From the NCBI RefSeq assembly GCF_016906535.1, contig NC_057381.1, positions 1 through 64,000 of the forward strand: a DNA stretch of 64,000 nucleotides. The letters run 5' to 3'. The position numbers and the translations under genes were made by a program. This document shows positions 10,721-22,410 of this stretch, in pieces (position 1 is the stretch's first letter; every line of letters starts with the position of its first letter). The DNA is from Rhizoctonia solani. Lineage: Eukaryota; Basidiomycota; Agaricomycetes; Cantharellales; Ceratobasidiaceae. The notes under the pieces were generated by a model. The model made no database searches, was not told the DNA's origin, and saw nothing but the letters and a program-made list of their open reading frames with translations.

Positions 10721-11470
10721 AACCATCTAAGTCATGTCTCATGTAAGTTCAGTCACCTTTGTGATGAGGAAAGGGGGAATGTTATGCACTTGTGGCTTAT
10801 GTAAGTCACCTAGGATGTGTTAGGATGCATCCTAAGTCACCTTAAAACCATCTAAGTCATGTCTCATGTAAGTTCAGTCACCTTTGTGATGAGGAAAGGG
10901 GGAATGTTATGCACTTGTGGCTTATGTAAGTCACCTAGGATGTGTTAGGATGCATCCTAAGTCACCTTAAAACCATCTAAGTCATGTCTCATGTAAGTTC
11001 AGTCACCTTTGTGATGAGGAAAGGGGGAATGTTATGCACTTGTGGCTTATGTAAGTCACCTAGGATGTGTTAGGATGCATCCTAAGTCACCTTAAAACCA
11101 TCTAAGTCATGTCTCATGTAAGTTCAGTCACCTTTGTGATGAGGAAAGGGGGAATGTTATGCACTTGTGGCTTATGTAAGTCACCTAGGATGTGTTAGGA
11201 TGCATCCTAAGTCACCTTAAAACCATCTAAGTCATGTCTCATGTAAGTTCAGTCACCTGTGTGATGAGGAAAGGGGGAATGTTATGCACTTGTGGCTTAT
11301 GTAAGTCACCTAGGATGTGTTAGGATGCATCCTAAGTCACCTTAAAACCATCTAAGTCATGTCTCATGTAAGTTCAGTCACCTGTGTGATGAGGAAAGGG
11401 GGAATCTTGTGCACTTGTGGCTTATGTAAGTCACCTAGGATGTGTTAGGATGCATCCTAAGTCACCTTAA
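10721..11470. repeat. Six 125-bp satellite units
   Basis: Six tandem copies start at 10721, 10846, 10971, 11096, 11221 and 11346. They are almost identical, with the last two slightly diverged. Each contains CCTAGGATG and TTAGGATGCATCCTAAG palindromes. The array ends against the truncated gene at 11471. A lone relative lies at 1286-1410. Confidence 0.95.
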
Positions 11471-12229
11471 AAAACTCTCCCAGTTGGCAAAGGGGAAGAA
11501 CAAAGGCACAAAGGTACGTCCAATGAGATTTATTATTGACTTTTATACTAATATACACCAGGAAATTTATCCGCCCGTCAGCTCGACGGTTGTCTCCAGC
11601 ACGCCCCCTCGTCCCGCCGAAGTTGAAGAACCCGCCAGCGCAGAGGCCAATTTGGAGGAGGCTACGCAAGAGTACCCACCGACCGTTGCATCCATCACTC
11701 CGGCCCCAGCTGCGGCCCCACGTCTTGGTTCTGACGCACTTGAAGCTGGTACCCGCGAGCATGACAGCGACGAGGATATCCCAGTGCCTAAACCCGCCCA
11801 GAAGAGGGCCCGGCCCAGCCCCCCGCCAGCCGCTTCTCCCCCTGCTATCACCAACGACGAATCAGTTGACACGGGGAAGAAGCGCAAGACTCCACCTACC
11901 GACGAGCCTACCGCTGCCAATGGGAAGGGCAAGGGCGCAAACACTCAAAAAGCACCGCCAGCTAAGAAGGGTCGAAAAACCGCAACCCTGGCGGCGGTCG
12001 ATGACGAGATGGTCGGACCAAGCGCAGCCGTCGAATCCCAAGCAGCACCAAAGGGTAAACGGGGGCGACAGGCGAAGCAAGAGTTGATCAATGCCACAGA
12101 CGCATTGCTCAGGTAAGTCCTTTTTTTTCTTCTTTTTTCATTTCTCACACTAATAACCGTTTTGCTAGTGATACCCCGCCCGTCCCCGGAAGAAAGACGC
12201 GGAAATCTACCAAGGCTAACAAGCGTTGA
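11471..12229 (+). pseudogene. 3' end of an unrecognised Lys/Pro/Ala-rich protein gene
   Basis: Three exon pieces read in one frame: about 11471-11512 (ending KGKNKGTK), then 11562-12112 after a GTACGT..CAG intron, then 12169-12229 after a GTAAGT..TAG intron at 12113-12168. The protein ends NKR followed by TGA. It is low-complexity and basic, with several KKRK/KKGRK clusters that could act as nuclear signals, and has no domain I recognise. The 125-bp satellite replaces everything upstream of 11471. The segment therefore looks like the tail of a gene cut by satellite sequence, not a complete gene. Confidence 0.5.
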
Positions 12230-13079
12230 GGGTACTTGGCCGCGCGTACAGCCTTGGCTCTCAATTCCCGTGCCCCCTCCAACTATCTCGACTCGTTTTC
12301 GCTCTCGCTCTCTTTTCTCGTTCCATTTCGGCTTTCAGCTCCGGTTTATCCCTTTTTATTCTCGCTTTTTACTATTTCGTTCGGTTTGCCTGTGTTTCTC
12401 CGCTATCCCTACTGTATTATTGTATCCCTTTGTATTCTCCTCTCTGGCGGACTTCATTCTCCACTCGCATTCGATCGCACCATCCATTGAACTTAACGGC
12501 TCGGACATTCTTCTTTTCGGACGATTTTATGCTTTTCTTTTGATCTTTCCCTTCGGAAGTTCCGGGGCCAGTCCACGGGGCACCCGGAGTTTAGGCTTGA
12601 ACCACCTATTTTCATTATATTGTTTTCGTGGCAACTTTTGCAGTTTGCATGCGGAAGCCAGTGGTAAACCCCGGATCTTCCGGGGTTTGGGCACGGTTTC
12701 GGGTTTTATTTCGTGTTTTATGTTCGGAAGTTTCGGTAGTAGACTGCGGGACACTCGGTGTTTAAGTGCGGAACACATTGGAGTTCCGGAGCTGTATCGT
12801 GTATTATATGCGGAACAACCGCAAAAATGAATATTGTAATGTGAAGCTGAAACGTAGCGTGACCACGGAACAACCGTGTCTAAGGAGCGTAACAAAGTAA
12901 CTACAAGAGAAAATTGTCCGCAGTTAAACCCCGGAAATGGTAACGATTCCGAAGGTTCGGAACAATATGAACTGGTCCGTACCCGGAGCCCGGAACTTCC
13001 GCACCTTACCCTCGTAACCTCCCGCAGGTAAAGTCCGGAACATTACCCCCGGAAGTTCCGGACTTTGGGGGGGCACAGT
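12230..13079. other. Non-coding region rich in CCGGAA/TTCCGG, ending in a CACTGTG terminus
   Basis: About 12230-12550 is pyrimidine-rich and may be the 3' flank of the preceding gene. From about 12550 to 13079 the sequence is full of CCGGAA, TTCCGG and GCGGAAC words in both orientations. It ends at GGGGGGGCACAGTG (13066-13079) next to TA. This looks like the end of a TA-inserting element (terminus CACTGTGCCCCCC). I cannot place its other end. Confidence 0.4.
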
Positions 13080-13868
13080 GTACCCTGAAGTTGTACAAAA
13101 CAGCACCGGGGCTTAGACTTGCTGAGCACACACAAATCAGCTCTAAACACCACGTGTCCTATGTTCCAGCAAGGGGATTGGATATAATTGGCCCCTTTGT
13201 GGATTGCGCATAACCTCAGGTAAGTGTGGTCACCGCGGCTACCCAATTACCAAGACTTACATGGAATATCTTTTTCAGTCAAAATGACATGTATCCTGTG
13301 TGGTGCCCCTTATCCGCTTGACACTGGGATGTTGGTACTGAACCCTTCGACCGACTATCAACAATACTTCGAACCCACCCCTCAATTCCTAGCACCCAAT
13401 ACCGCCTACCTACGAGCAATTGCGTAAACTAGTGCGGTCAATTCATTTATTTGGCATATGTACATGTAGAACCCCCGTCCGCGCATAGGATCCAACAACA
13501 TCAAGGGAAGTACGGGGGTGATATGAATCGAGAGTAAAGTACCGAACTACAAGGTAAGAATGTCATGAGGATGCCAAACTCGAATGTACCGGGGCCAGGG
13601 TGCGGAACAAGAGTGGGTGCGCAACGGGGGTGGGTTCGCAACTCAATCGTACAACGTCCCGAGGCGAAGGTGCGGAACCTGCTCGAAGGTGCGGAACAAG
13701 GGTATGGAACGAGAGAGGGTGCGGAACAACCACCACCAACTCCCGGGCAGAAGGTGCGGAACCGGCCGATGGGTGCGGAACACGAGTGCGGAGCGCAGCA
13801 CCAGGTTGTTCAAGGTGCGGAACACCGGGCGTTGTTCCGGACCTCGGGGGGGGGGGGGGGGCACAGTG
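13080..13868. repeat. Outer left part of the giant palindrome (CpG-rich copy)
   Basis: This 789-bp stretch is the inverted counterpart of 49314 to about 50095, on the far side of the copia insertion. It contains a GTAAGT..CAG intron-like segment (about 13220-13279) and a short open frame to 13427, possibly a host gene remnant. At 13583-13840 lies a field of at least ten GGTGCGGAAC words. It ends in a G-run plus CACAGTG at 13868. Most differences from the right copy are CpG here against TpG or CpA there. Confidence 0.8.
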
Positions 13869-14227
13869 AGAGCGCTCCCGGATTTTTGGGGCCCCAGTAG
13901 AGAAGGGCATTTGCACAGCATCTGACGTCAATTTGGAGGATCAAAAGGAAACAAAATGCATATGTTGATTGGATAGATATGTAAATACGTATATGCCAAA
14001 CAAGAAAATGCCCGTTCTGTAACTCACATATTGGTGACATTATGGCCAGCTACCTGCATTTTGGCCACTAACTGTTTGTAACAGGTATCCCGCATAACTG
14101 AAGCTATGTCCGCGCATTCTCAAGGTGACAAAAAGCTCTTCAAAAGGATAAGCATACACAGAGGCCCTCATTTTCTCATTGCGTAACTATAATACACAGG
14201 TTGCTTACGGCCAATCTGGTGGCACAT

Positions 14228-15359
14228 TCATCGACCTATCAGGGAATGACAAGCGAAGTGTACGGTGTCCACGGTACCCAAGACTAGACTACCTGGAGCC
14301 CTAGCAAGTGTCCTCATTACTCCTTTCCAGCGGCGACGATTCTCGGTCACGGGACGCTTCAAAAGCTCTAGTTGTCCTTGAATGGAACGCAGTTCGCGCT
14401 GAAGTGTTTCTCGTTCTTCTATTATTTCCGCACGCTCTTGCGCCCTAGCCTCCTTTATCTCGAGTCGAAGAGCTTCAATCTCTTTCAGCTGCTCAGATAT
14501 TTTCTTCGACATTTCATCCTCAAGAACTTGACCAGCTGCCGTATCCTTTAACTCTAACTCATCATCTACGATCTCCCGCTGGATTGACATGGGAGTTGCG
14601 ACTCCCGCCAGCATTGGCGCGATGATAGCGCGCGCCTGAGCCTGGCTACCGTATTTTGGGAACGAGGCGACCCGTGCTTTTTTCTTTATGAGGTCGCCAA
14701 AGAATGTATCTGTATTGACTAGTTGCTTATGACGCTCTATTTCCTGGGCAGTTGGGGGCGTAGACCACATGTTTGTTACGATTGTAAGGTTTTGGAGAGA
14801 ATCGGTGCCGCATAACTTTTTGAACATTCGTAAGTTTCTTGCTGCAGTTCCGGTAACTCTTGGCTGGGAAATGCTGTGCAAGAAAATGATCCCAGACAGT
14901 AGTTGTCCCTCCTCGTAGCTGAGCACTTGCGTAAGAAACGGTAACATGAATTTAAATACGGCTCCTTACCCCCCTGTTAGGAAATCAGTAATTCGCTGTA
15001 AAATTTCTGTGTCCTTCACGTTGGTGTCATCGAACCCGGGAGTGTCAATCAGTTGAACTAGATATCCATCTTGCTCATACTCTCCTGCCAGAGTCACATC
15101 TTGGGTGCATGAGAAAACATCATGCCCAACAGTAAGGTTTCCTCCGGATGCGTTATTGACGAACTGCGTATGCTCATCAGTCATATACCTACCAAGTACA
15201 TCTCATACGGAGCGGTACAAGGAGATAACTTACCGTCGTCTTTCCCGCACCTGTGGCACCGAAAATGCTAGCCAAGACAGTTTGGATTAGCTTATGCGCT
15301 GGCAGGTGGAGGTATGAGCTTCGTACTCACGCAACTAGGCGTACTCTTGAGGGATTCAT
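14228..15359 (-). CDS. AIG1-like P-loop GTPase A, left-arm copy
   Basis: Four exons (15331-15359, 15234-15267, 14970-15163, 14228-14918) with GT-AG introns encode 315 residues. The start is ATG at 15359. The Walker A/G1 loop GATGAGKTT is at residues 13-21, interrupted by introns on both sides. G3 DTPGFDD is at 61-67, and a G4-like TNMW follows in exon 4. Residues from about 185 to 270 are strongly charged and probably coiled coil; the end is moderately hydrophobic. It belongs to the fungal AIG1/GIMAP-like G-domain proteins, whose cellular role is not settled. Exon sizes 34 and 194 nt match GTPase B, so the two are paralogues. It is divergent from B, with about 2.9 kb between. Confidence 0.8.
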
Positions 15360-18233
15360 GTTATCGTGTGTGGGTACAGGCGCAGCTGTGATGTGTCAGT
15401 TGAACGATAAGATGTGGTAGGTTAGGCGAGTTTTATACCTGCACTTCTGGCGGTGCTAGTCCAAGTTAAGGTACCTCTTGAGAAACTGCGCCATCATGGT
15501 AATCAAAAACAGACGCTCATCTGTACTCGTGTTATCCCCCATGTCGCCCGATGGTGATGAGCTCGCCAACGTGCCAAAGGGGAGGCGGGCAAAGGGTGGT
15601 ATATGTTACTTGCTCTTTTTCAAGTGTTCAATGTAAGCACATGATTACCGCATACCACTTCTGAAAGCTACCTGATAGGGCGGAGACTGGGATACTCAAT
15701 AATTGAAAACAAACGACCGATGTAGGTGTGTGACTTCGGGGCACAAATCTACCTTGGTTGCAAATCTAGGAGTCAGATAAGATGTATTCTCAGGATAAAA
15801 AGTAGGTGGAATCGAGCTGTGGCTTGCAAATGGCGCAATGGATTGCCATTACATGTCTTTAGATCATTGAATCAATAAATACGATGACACGCAATGGCAA
15901 TTCACGCACCATCTGCTGGCCCCTTGTTTCAATTCCGTAGCTACACCCAATGGTACCCACTAGTTCTTGCTCAATTTTTACGCATCACGTAACGTTATTC
16001 TACGAATCCTTAGCCGACGCATTTTTTTCTCAGTGTTATATAACTCAGAATGTAACAAAAATATTGCTAGCCAGCACTGGGCCTGGAAGCCAACTGTGAT
16101 GCAATTGGTAGTTTTGAAGGGAATGCACGGGTGTTATGAGGGACACTGTGGTGTGACAAGATCTTGAAAATCAGTGTGTCAGTAAAATATATTGTTTTTC
16201 AGTATCATATGGCTTGAAAACTACAATATCAGTGTGCCTTCCTCAGCATGAATCAGACTAAGGAATAATTGATATCTAAAACTAGTATGTATTGACCTTG
16301 ATTTCAGCTCAATTTCTACTTAAACACATGTACTTATTTTCAGTATTTTGACCTTGTACAGTGGGAGACGACGCTATTTTCTTGAGCCCACAATTCCAGC
16401 AACACCCTGCAGGCACATCTATCGGGTGTTTTCAGCTATTGCATCTATGATAGACCTTGTGCCGATCGCTGTTGTCTGGATCCAACAGCGGTTCCTGGCG
16501 ACATATTGTAGTTCCCGATACCGACCGTGCCCGTGTTTCTACAGTAGGAAAAACGAGATCCCAGTTAGGGTGGCTCAGAATTATTGAGAAATCAATTTAA
16601 CAGCACTTTGCTGGCTAACACAAATACTAGACACGATCTAAGCTGGATCAACACCCTCAGTAGCGCTGGGCTAGCCGGGTTGGCGCTCAACCAAAGCCGC
16701 CGGGGTTCTGGAGCGCTCGGGAGCACCCACATGCGGTCCGTAGGCTCGGGGAGCCTCTAGAGCGCCAGAAGGAACTTTGTCATTGCTGACAGACACCTAA
16801 AATGGTGTACTATGTCAGTTGCCTAAGCCGCTCCCGGTGCTCCCGAGCGCTCCCGAGCCCCGGCGGTTTTGGTTGAGCGCCCAGCGGCGAGGTAAACTAA
16901 CAACGTGTTGGCCGAGTGAGAACATATGTATCGAGCCCATCACACATGTTAATTTAGGTCATCTGATACGGGCTGCACCATCGTTCATGCGCTGGGTGTA
17001 CACATGTACATCTGAGCTGTGTAAACACGGTTAAAAGGCTCTGCTCATCCGCAACATTGATCAAGCGTCTATTAATGGGGGCCCAAAGGGCGCTAGAACG
17101 CGCGACCACCTGGCGACCGCGTGTTATTCAAGTACAACGGGAAACCCCGATATCAAACACATTGAACCCCGAAAATACGAAAAATCCGCATGACGTCCAA
17201 ATTTGCCAGAAATTCGCACCTCGATGACCCACAGAAGTGAGTTGAGAACGCGGACTCATGTAAAAGCTGGTCGGATTTTGCGAACACTCCGCATATAACG
17301 CGCAATTCTTTAGGTTCAAAAAATATGAAAATTTGGGCTCCACCGTGAAAAGGAGTACCGTGAAGAAGAAATTGCGGCTCGAGAGGCAGCCTTGTTTGCT
17401 GAGATTGAAAGTGATAGGGGGCCGCGAGCCAATTATATCTAGCTTGAGCACTCAACTCAATAATCCGCGTACTTTAGGGCACTTCACAATGTTCGGCCTT
17501 CGGTTGAGATCTTCGTTCGGGGCCAACCTGGCTCGGAGTGTTCCGTAAGCCCTCCTGAACAGCGTGCGAGCACTTTGGAGGATCGAACTTGATCGTCCAA
17601 AGTGCCAACTCACCTTCATAACTAAATGAGCGCTACGGAGCCTTTAGGATCCCCATATAGTACTGTGTGGGCACCTGCCCTGAACTACCCCATCTCTGCT
17701 GGCTTTCATTTACACACCGATTTCATTCCGTGTCCCCGTGCTAAACGACATGGTTGCGTATCAATGAGTTGAGCCTAGTTTGAGCATAGCGTTGTATGAG
17801 TCTGCCATTGGGGGTGACCTGTGTGTCAATGGCGGTAACAGCTCATCAACACGCTGCAGGCGACAACGAAAAAGGGGTAACTTATATCACCACAGCGCCC
17901 TCTTACTGTGCCGATCTATATCCGAAGGAAGACCTCGTTCCAGCCCATGCGGTAAGCTCGCCGCTCATTTTACGGCACACATGTCCTTCTGCGACAGCTG
18001 AGATTGACAGATCAAGGTCTAGCTGTGGCCTCGAAGGCAAACGTTGTAGAATGAGCCCAATTCGAAGAGACTGACAAGGTCAGCTTGCAGCCCTTTGCCC
18101 ACATACTCTTGCAATAAAGCCTTCGAACCTAGTCGCCATCCTTCATATCCATCTCCTTGCCTCACAGATCTGTTGAGCACTCTGAGTATAGAAGACAATT
18201 CCACGGCAATATTCTTGCATTCAAATCGATTAG
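15360..18233. other. Left-arm intergenic region between the two GTPase genes
   Basis: No convincing gene is present. It holds the MITE at 16682-16881 and an imperfect hairpin at about 17569-17605 (GCACTTTGGA and its complement). The short open frames on both strands have no recognisable motif. The block recurs in mirror image at 39904-42777. Confidence 0.5.
16682..16881. mobile_element. MITE with GGCGCTCAACC termini, left-arm copy
   Basis: This is a 200-bp element with inverted termini of about 45 bp. They start GGCGCTCAACCAAA, continue through CCGCCGGGG, and include GAGCGCTCGGGAGC. The inner part is not coding. I cannot identify a clear target duplication. It shares the word GGGAGCGCTC with the MITE at 8910. 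The mirror copy is at 41256-41455. Confidence 0.7.
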
Positions 18234-19639
18234 ATGGCTGCTGAGTGTCCATCCTCTCATTCGATCTCAACCCAATTTCCACCAACGGTTACAATGATTT
18301 CTGGTCCAGTATGCACCAGTGGAGTTGTGCCAGCTCCAGTGGGACCAAGCATGATGGATATGGATGCCACAGAGACCAGACCAAAGTCCACCTCCCTTCG
18401 CGTAGCGTAAGTGATATGCTTTGCCCACTAATCCTTTGGGATGGATGAATGGTTATTGCGAGCTCATAAATTGACATACTCCCCCCCCCCCCCTTATTTC
18501 AGTATCTTTGGGTCCACCGGAGCTGGAAAGACCACTGTGAGCTTAGCATCTCCTACGCGTGTATCTCAAATCTCATTTTTTCGCAGTTTGTCAACATTGC
18601 TTCAGGATCTAAGCTTCGCGTGGGACATGACCTGATGTCATGTACTCGGGATGTATCGCTCGCTGACACGTACCAATACAAAGGTCATGAAATTCAGCTG
18701 ATCGATACTCCAGGATTCGATGACACCAACCTCCCTGACTCGGAGGTATTGAGGCGTATTGCTGACTTTCTGGCAGAAAGGTAAGTTTCAACCTGCTGTC
18801 TCATTACTACTACACGTATGAAGCACCTTGAGCGTAGTTACGAGAAAGAGGGGCCTCTATCTGGGGCCATATTTTTCCATAGCATTGAGAGTATTAGAGT
18901 GGGAGGAGCCGCGGCAAAGACCTGGCGGATCTTTCTTCAACTATGCGGGGAAGAGGCCTACAAAAACGCGCTATTTGTTACCAATCGCTGGACTGACCCC
19001 CCCTCAGGGGAGCATGTAAGGCGCGAGGCGCAGCTAAAGGATAGTCAATTGTTCGGAGAGGCCATCGGAAAAGGCATCAAAGTAGGGCGATATAGTGCTG
19101 GCGGGACCCAAGACGAGGCTCGTACCCTGATTGCGAGTTTATTTAATGCAAGACGGCTCCCATTCGCAATTCAGCGCGAGATGGTGGACGAGAAACTGCA
19201 ACTCGGCCAAACGGCTGCCGGAAAGGTGGTAGCAGATAACCTGGCGGAACTGAAAGCGGAAAACGAACGGGAGCTAGCAGCTCTGAGAGAGGAATTGGAA
19301 GGATCGAACGTAGAAGACGCGGCGGAAATCAGGCTTGAGGAGGAAAATCTGAGGCGGCAGATCGTGGCACGGGAGGCTGAGTGGAACCAGCTAGTTAAAC
19401 ATAAGGAACACAACCCGGCATCACATCGTATCTTATCTGCACTGTCGGGTAAAAGGAGGGGGGATATAAATAGCCCTAGAGTAACTGAAGCAGGCGCGCG
19501 AGGAGGCAAGGGTTCGGACACTGGACCGCCTGTGACGGCTCGTGTTCAGAACTTAGGTTCCCATTCCCAAATGGTGGTCGTGGAGGTAATTGTTCGCAAC
19601 GGAACATCCGTCGGCAATGCAACTCAGAAGCCCCGATGA
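18234..19639 (+). CDS. AIG1-like P-loop GTPase B, left-arm copy
   Basis: Four exons (18234-18406, 18503-18536, 18587-18780, 18838-19639) encode 400 residues. ATG 18234 is immediately preceded by an in-frame TAG. A Pro/Ser-rich N-terminus of about 57 residues precedes the G domain. G1 GSTGAGKTT is at 61-69, G3 DTPGFDD at 109-115, and a G4-like TNRW follows in exon 4. A long Glu/Leu/Arg-rich coiled coil follows, with a Gly/Arg-rich tail. The G1-to-G3 spacing and the 34- and 194-nt exons equal those of GTPase A. The first intron ends in a C-run of 13, one shorter than in the right arm; being intronic, this leaves the protein unchanged. Confidence 0.82.
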
Positions 19640-21833
19640 TTGCCCTGTGTACTGGAGCAGTTTACAATTTGTTTATGATGTTGCTGAAATGTATTACACT
19701 CTTCAAAATGTGCTTGAAGTAGGGAGATTGCATACCTTGAGAAGCTCTGCACATACCGTCGTGAGAGACAGCTGGCTGATCACAACTAACACAAGACTTT
19801 GGTTGGGATTGTAATTTCTGGGGTATGCATATATAAGCAGTCTACCTCTGAGCTACACCATATACCCCCAAGGTAGCAACTATTTGACCCCATCAATCCA
19901 ACCCCGGGGGGGGGTGAAATCTATAGGGTAAATCAGACCTTAAGGGTTCCAAACACTGGCAAATTCCAGTCTCTGTACTAATTGGAACCCTGCTCCTGAT
20001 GCTTTGGTAGGTGCAAGATCCAACCTCCTATATTGGACCCCCCATTTGACCCTTGTAGAGTCCAACAACAAGGTGTGGTTGCCTTAAGATAACAATGATG
20101 ACCTATGTGCTTGTGCATATTGAATAGTTCATTCTTGATATTCCCTTGTGTGAGGTAACACTTGCTGTTTCTTGCTGATTTGGCACTGAGCCTGCTTGCA
20201 GGAGGTTGCTCAGCATATTTTGCATTTCCTCCTTCTGCTTGTCAGTGATGCTTGTGTAAAGGTCTTCATTGCCTATATGTTTGACAACCCAGTTCATGTA
20301 CACCATGCCTACATATACAAGTGCCTTGCCTGGCATTGACTACCCCATACAGTAGACAGCTGTGGGGCAGAGATTGAGATAAAGACATACCTTTCTGTTT
20401 CCATTAAGAAGACATCTTCAATACAAAACCATGCCATGCAGTGGGATGTGCTGAGTGTAAAGCACTCTGAGCAGAATGCAATTTGAGGGTAAGATGCCAG
20501 GTGTCTAAGTTGAAACAAGACAATGCAGCACCAAGTAGTCAATTAACCCCCTTGCCAATAACATGTGATTCCCCATCAATTGATTTGTTACATTCACTCA
20601 GTTCCAAGTGACACTTCCAGGTCTTGAGCTCCTTTTCTCTATATAATTTCTTGTAATTCCTGGAGTGTCCTCCAGCAAATAGGTAGCTGGGGGTGCTGGA
20701 TATGGGTGGTACTATTGATACTGTGATGCCTTTGTTTCAGAATATGTTTATTGTGTGTTTCAACCACACTGTAAGGTGGGCTGCTTGCTAGTGAGAATGG
20801 ACACTCACACTTGTACTACTACAGGGGATGGTCAAGCTACATCAATGAACTATCTAGAGGCAACAAAGAGCACCTTAAGGCCACATCTACTAGGCTATTT
20901 ACAACAGTAAAGGCTTAAGGCCTAAACTATTGTGAATACCAAGTTATTAAAGGGGGCTTGAGGTCCCAATATTCTCTGAAGATAGCAACTATCCCAAATT
21001 GTGGGGTGAAACTAAGACTTTTTGTTTTTGGGATGCCTTGTCCAGAATTCAATTTTTAGTAAACACTAAAGATCAGTATTCCATGTGGTGCTGCACAGTC
21101 TAAGATTTTGTCAAAGTACAGAATGCAATTTTGGTGGTTCTAGTACCAAAAAACAGACTTAACATATGCTTTGGTTGCTGTGGGTAATGTGTGGGTTCTA
21201 TATGCAGTACAAGAGGGGAAGCCTAGTGGTGTGGGCCAGGCCACCCAAAACTGCAACCATCCAGATCAAAGGCTTGGGGTGGCAGAGAATTGCACATGGA
21301 CAAGTATGCTACAAATAGATTTGTGATAATATGAGTAATACAAAAAGAAATAAAAATGTGAAGAAAAACCATGAAATATGCAGCAAAACATAAAGGGATG
21401 GTGGGAGGGTGCTGAAAAATGCAAGTACAGTCTGGGTCCCTGTGCTTGGTACACCATTCCAAGATTGCAGTATGGAATGGTGCTGGCTGACTTACACAAT
21501 TGCAATCTCTCCCCTTGGTCAAGTACATTACAAATCAAATCAAAATATACACTGCAATTATGCAAAAAACATAACAAAATTGTCATAAACAGAGGAAAAT
21601 ATAACTATCTGTAGTTGAACCAGCTTGACTACTAAGCCATAGAGCCCTATTATTCCTCTGCTGACAACCCATGATTACACCTGCTGCCCCCCAAATTTGG
21701 GCTTGGGGCAGCATGCAACCACTTGTACTGGTCTGTTTGGCCATGACCAGAACAGTAGCCCTCCTAAGCCATTGCACTAGCTCTTGGGGCTTGAGTTAAA
21801 CTTACTCTGCACTGATTGCTAATTATACATTGT
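19640..21833. other. Left-arm AT-rich gene-free stretch
   Basis: No coding region is supported. A C/G run lies at about 19903-19915. At about 20755-20900 a sequence resembling the end of the chromovirus LTR family (ACTGTAAGGTGGG, GCTAGTGAG) suggests an old LTR fragment. The rest looks like decayed repeats with few CpG. The mirror copy is 36298-38496. Confidence 0.45.
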
Positions 21834-21838
21834 ATCTG

Positions 21839-22399
21839 TGTCGTGACCCAACTGTAAGGTTGGTCACACGCTAGTGGGTCAGGCGCTTGGGGCCGTAATA
21901 CTACAAACAAAGCTATACGACTACTAACTAAGGCTTTACTAAGGTTACGTAAGGTAACTGTCCTACTGACTATCTACTGGCAAGGGGGGCTTAGCCCTGG
22001 AGGTGTGGTGAGTGCAATAAAGGGGTAAGCAACTGAACTACTTAAGGGCCGGCTACTCAGCTGGCTGGGGGTCCTCCTCAATGGTATGAGACAAGGTAAA
22101 ATCGACTTGGGGTCTCCAAGCAATTTTCCTCTTGTATTTATACACAAGAGAACTATCTACAGGTGGTCAAAGCTTGTGAGAAAGGAAGTACAGATATGAA
22201 AAAGGAAGCGTGCTGCGGGCTGCGTAGAAGCGTGGATTTCTCCTAAGCGCCCTTGGCACGGCATCTCGGCGCGGCAGCTCGGCATAATAAGCGCCGAGAT
22301 CACGTGATCAGAAAAACAAAGATATAGAGTCCGTAAAAAAAACTAAAAATAACAGAAAAATCGTGCGAATCCAATGGTATATGTAAGGAGGTTATAACA
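21839..22399 (-). repeat. 3' LTR of chromovirus 1
   Basis: 561 bp, TG..CA bounded. It lies at the downstream end of the minus-strand element. Compared with the 5' LTR it has five CpG-to-TpG/CpA changes and keeps one CpG that the other has lost. Confidence 0.95.
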
Positions 22400-22410
22400 T
22401 TGCCCCCCCC

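Noticed and set aside
12162..12830. Open frame of 222 codons
   Set aside because: It overlaps the last exon of the upstream gene in another frame, has a Phe/Ser/Leu-biased composition from a pyrimidine-rich tract, and shows no domain.
13224..13427. Small plus-strand frame with an intron-like segment, conserved in the right arm (49749-49952)
   Set aside because: Conservation is explained by the palindrome; I could not join upstream exons in a plausible frame, so I do not call it a gene.
19800..19863. tRNA-like text on the minus strand (mirror 38274-38336), with TAGCTCAGAGGTAGA resembling an A box
   Set aside because: There is no pairing acceptor stem, and the B-box region (TTACAATCCC) is poor; at most a decayed tRNA-derived fragment.
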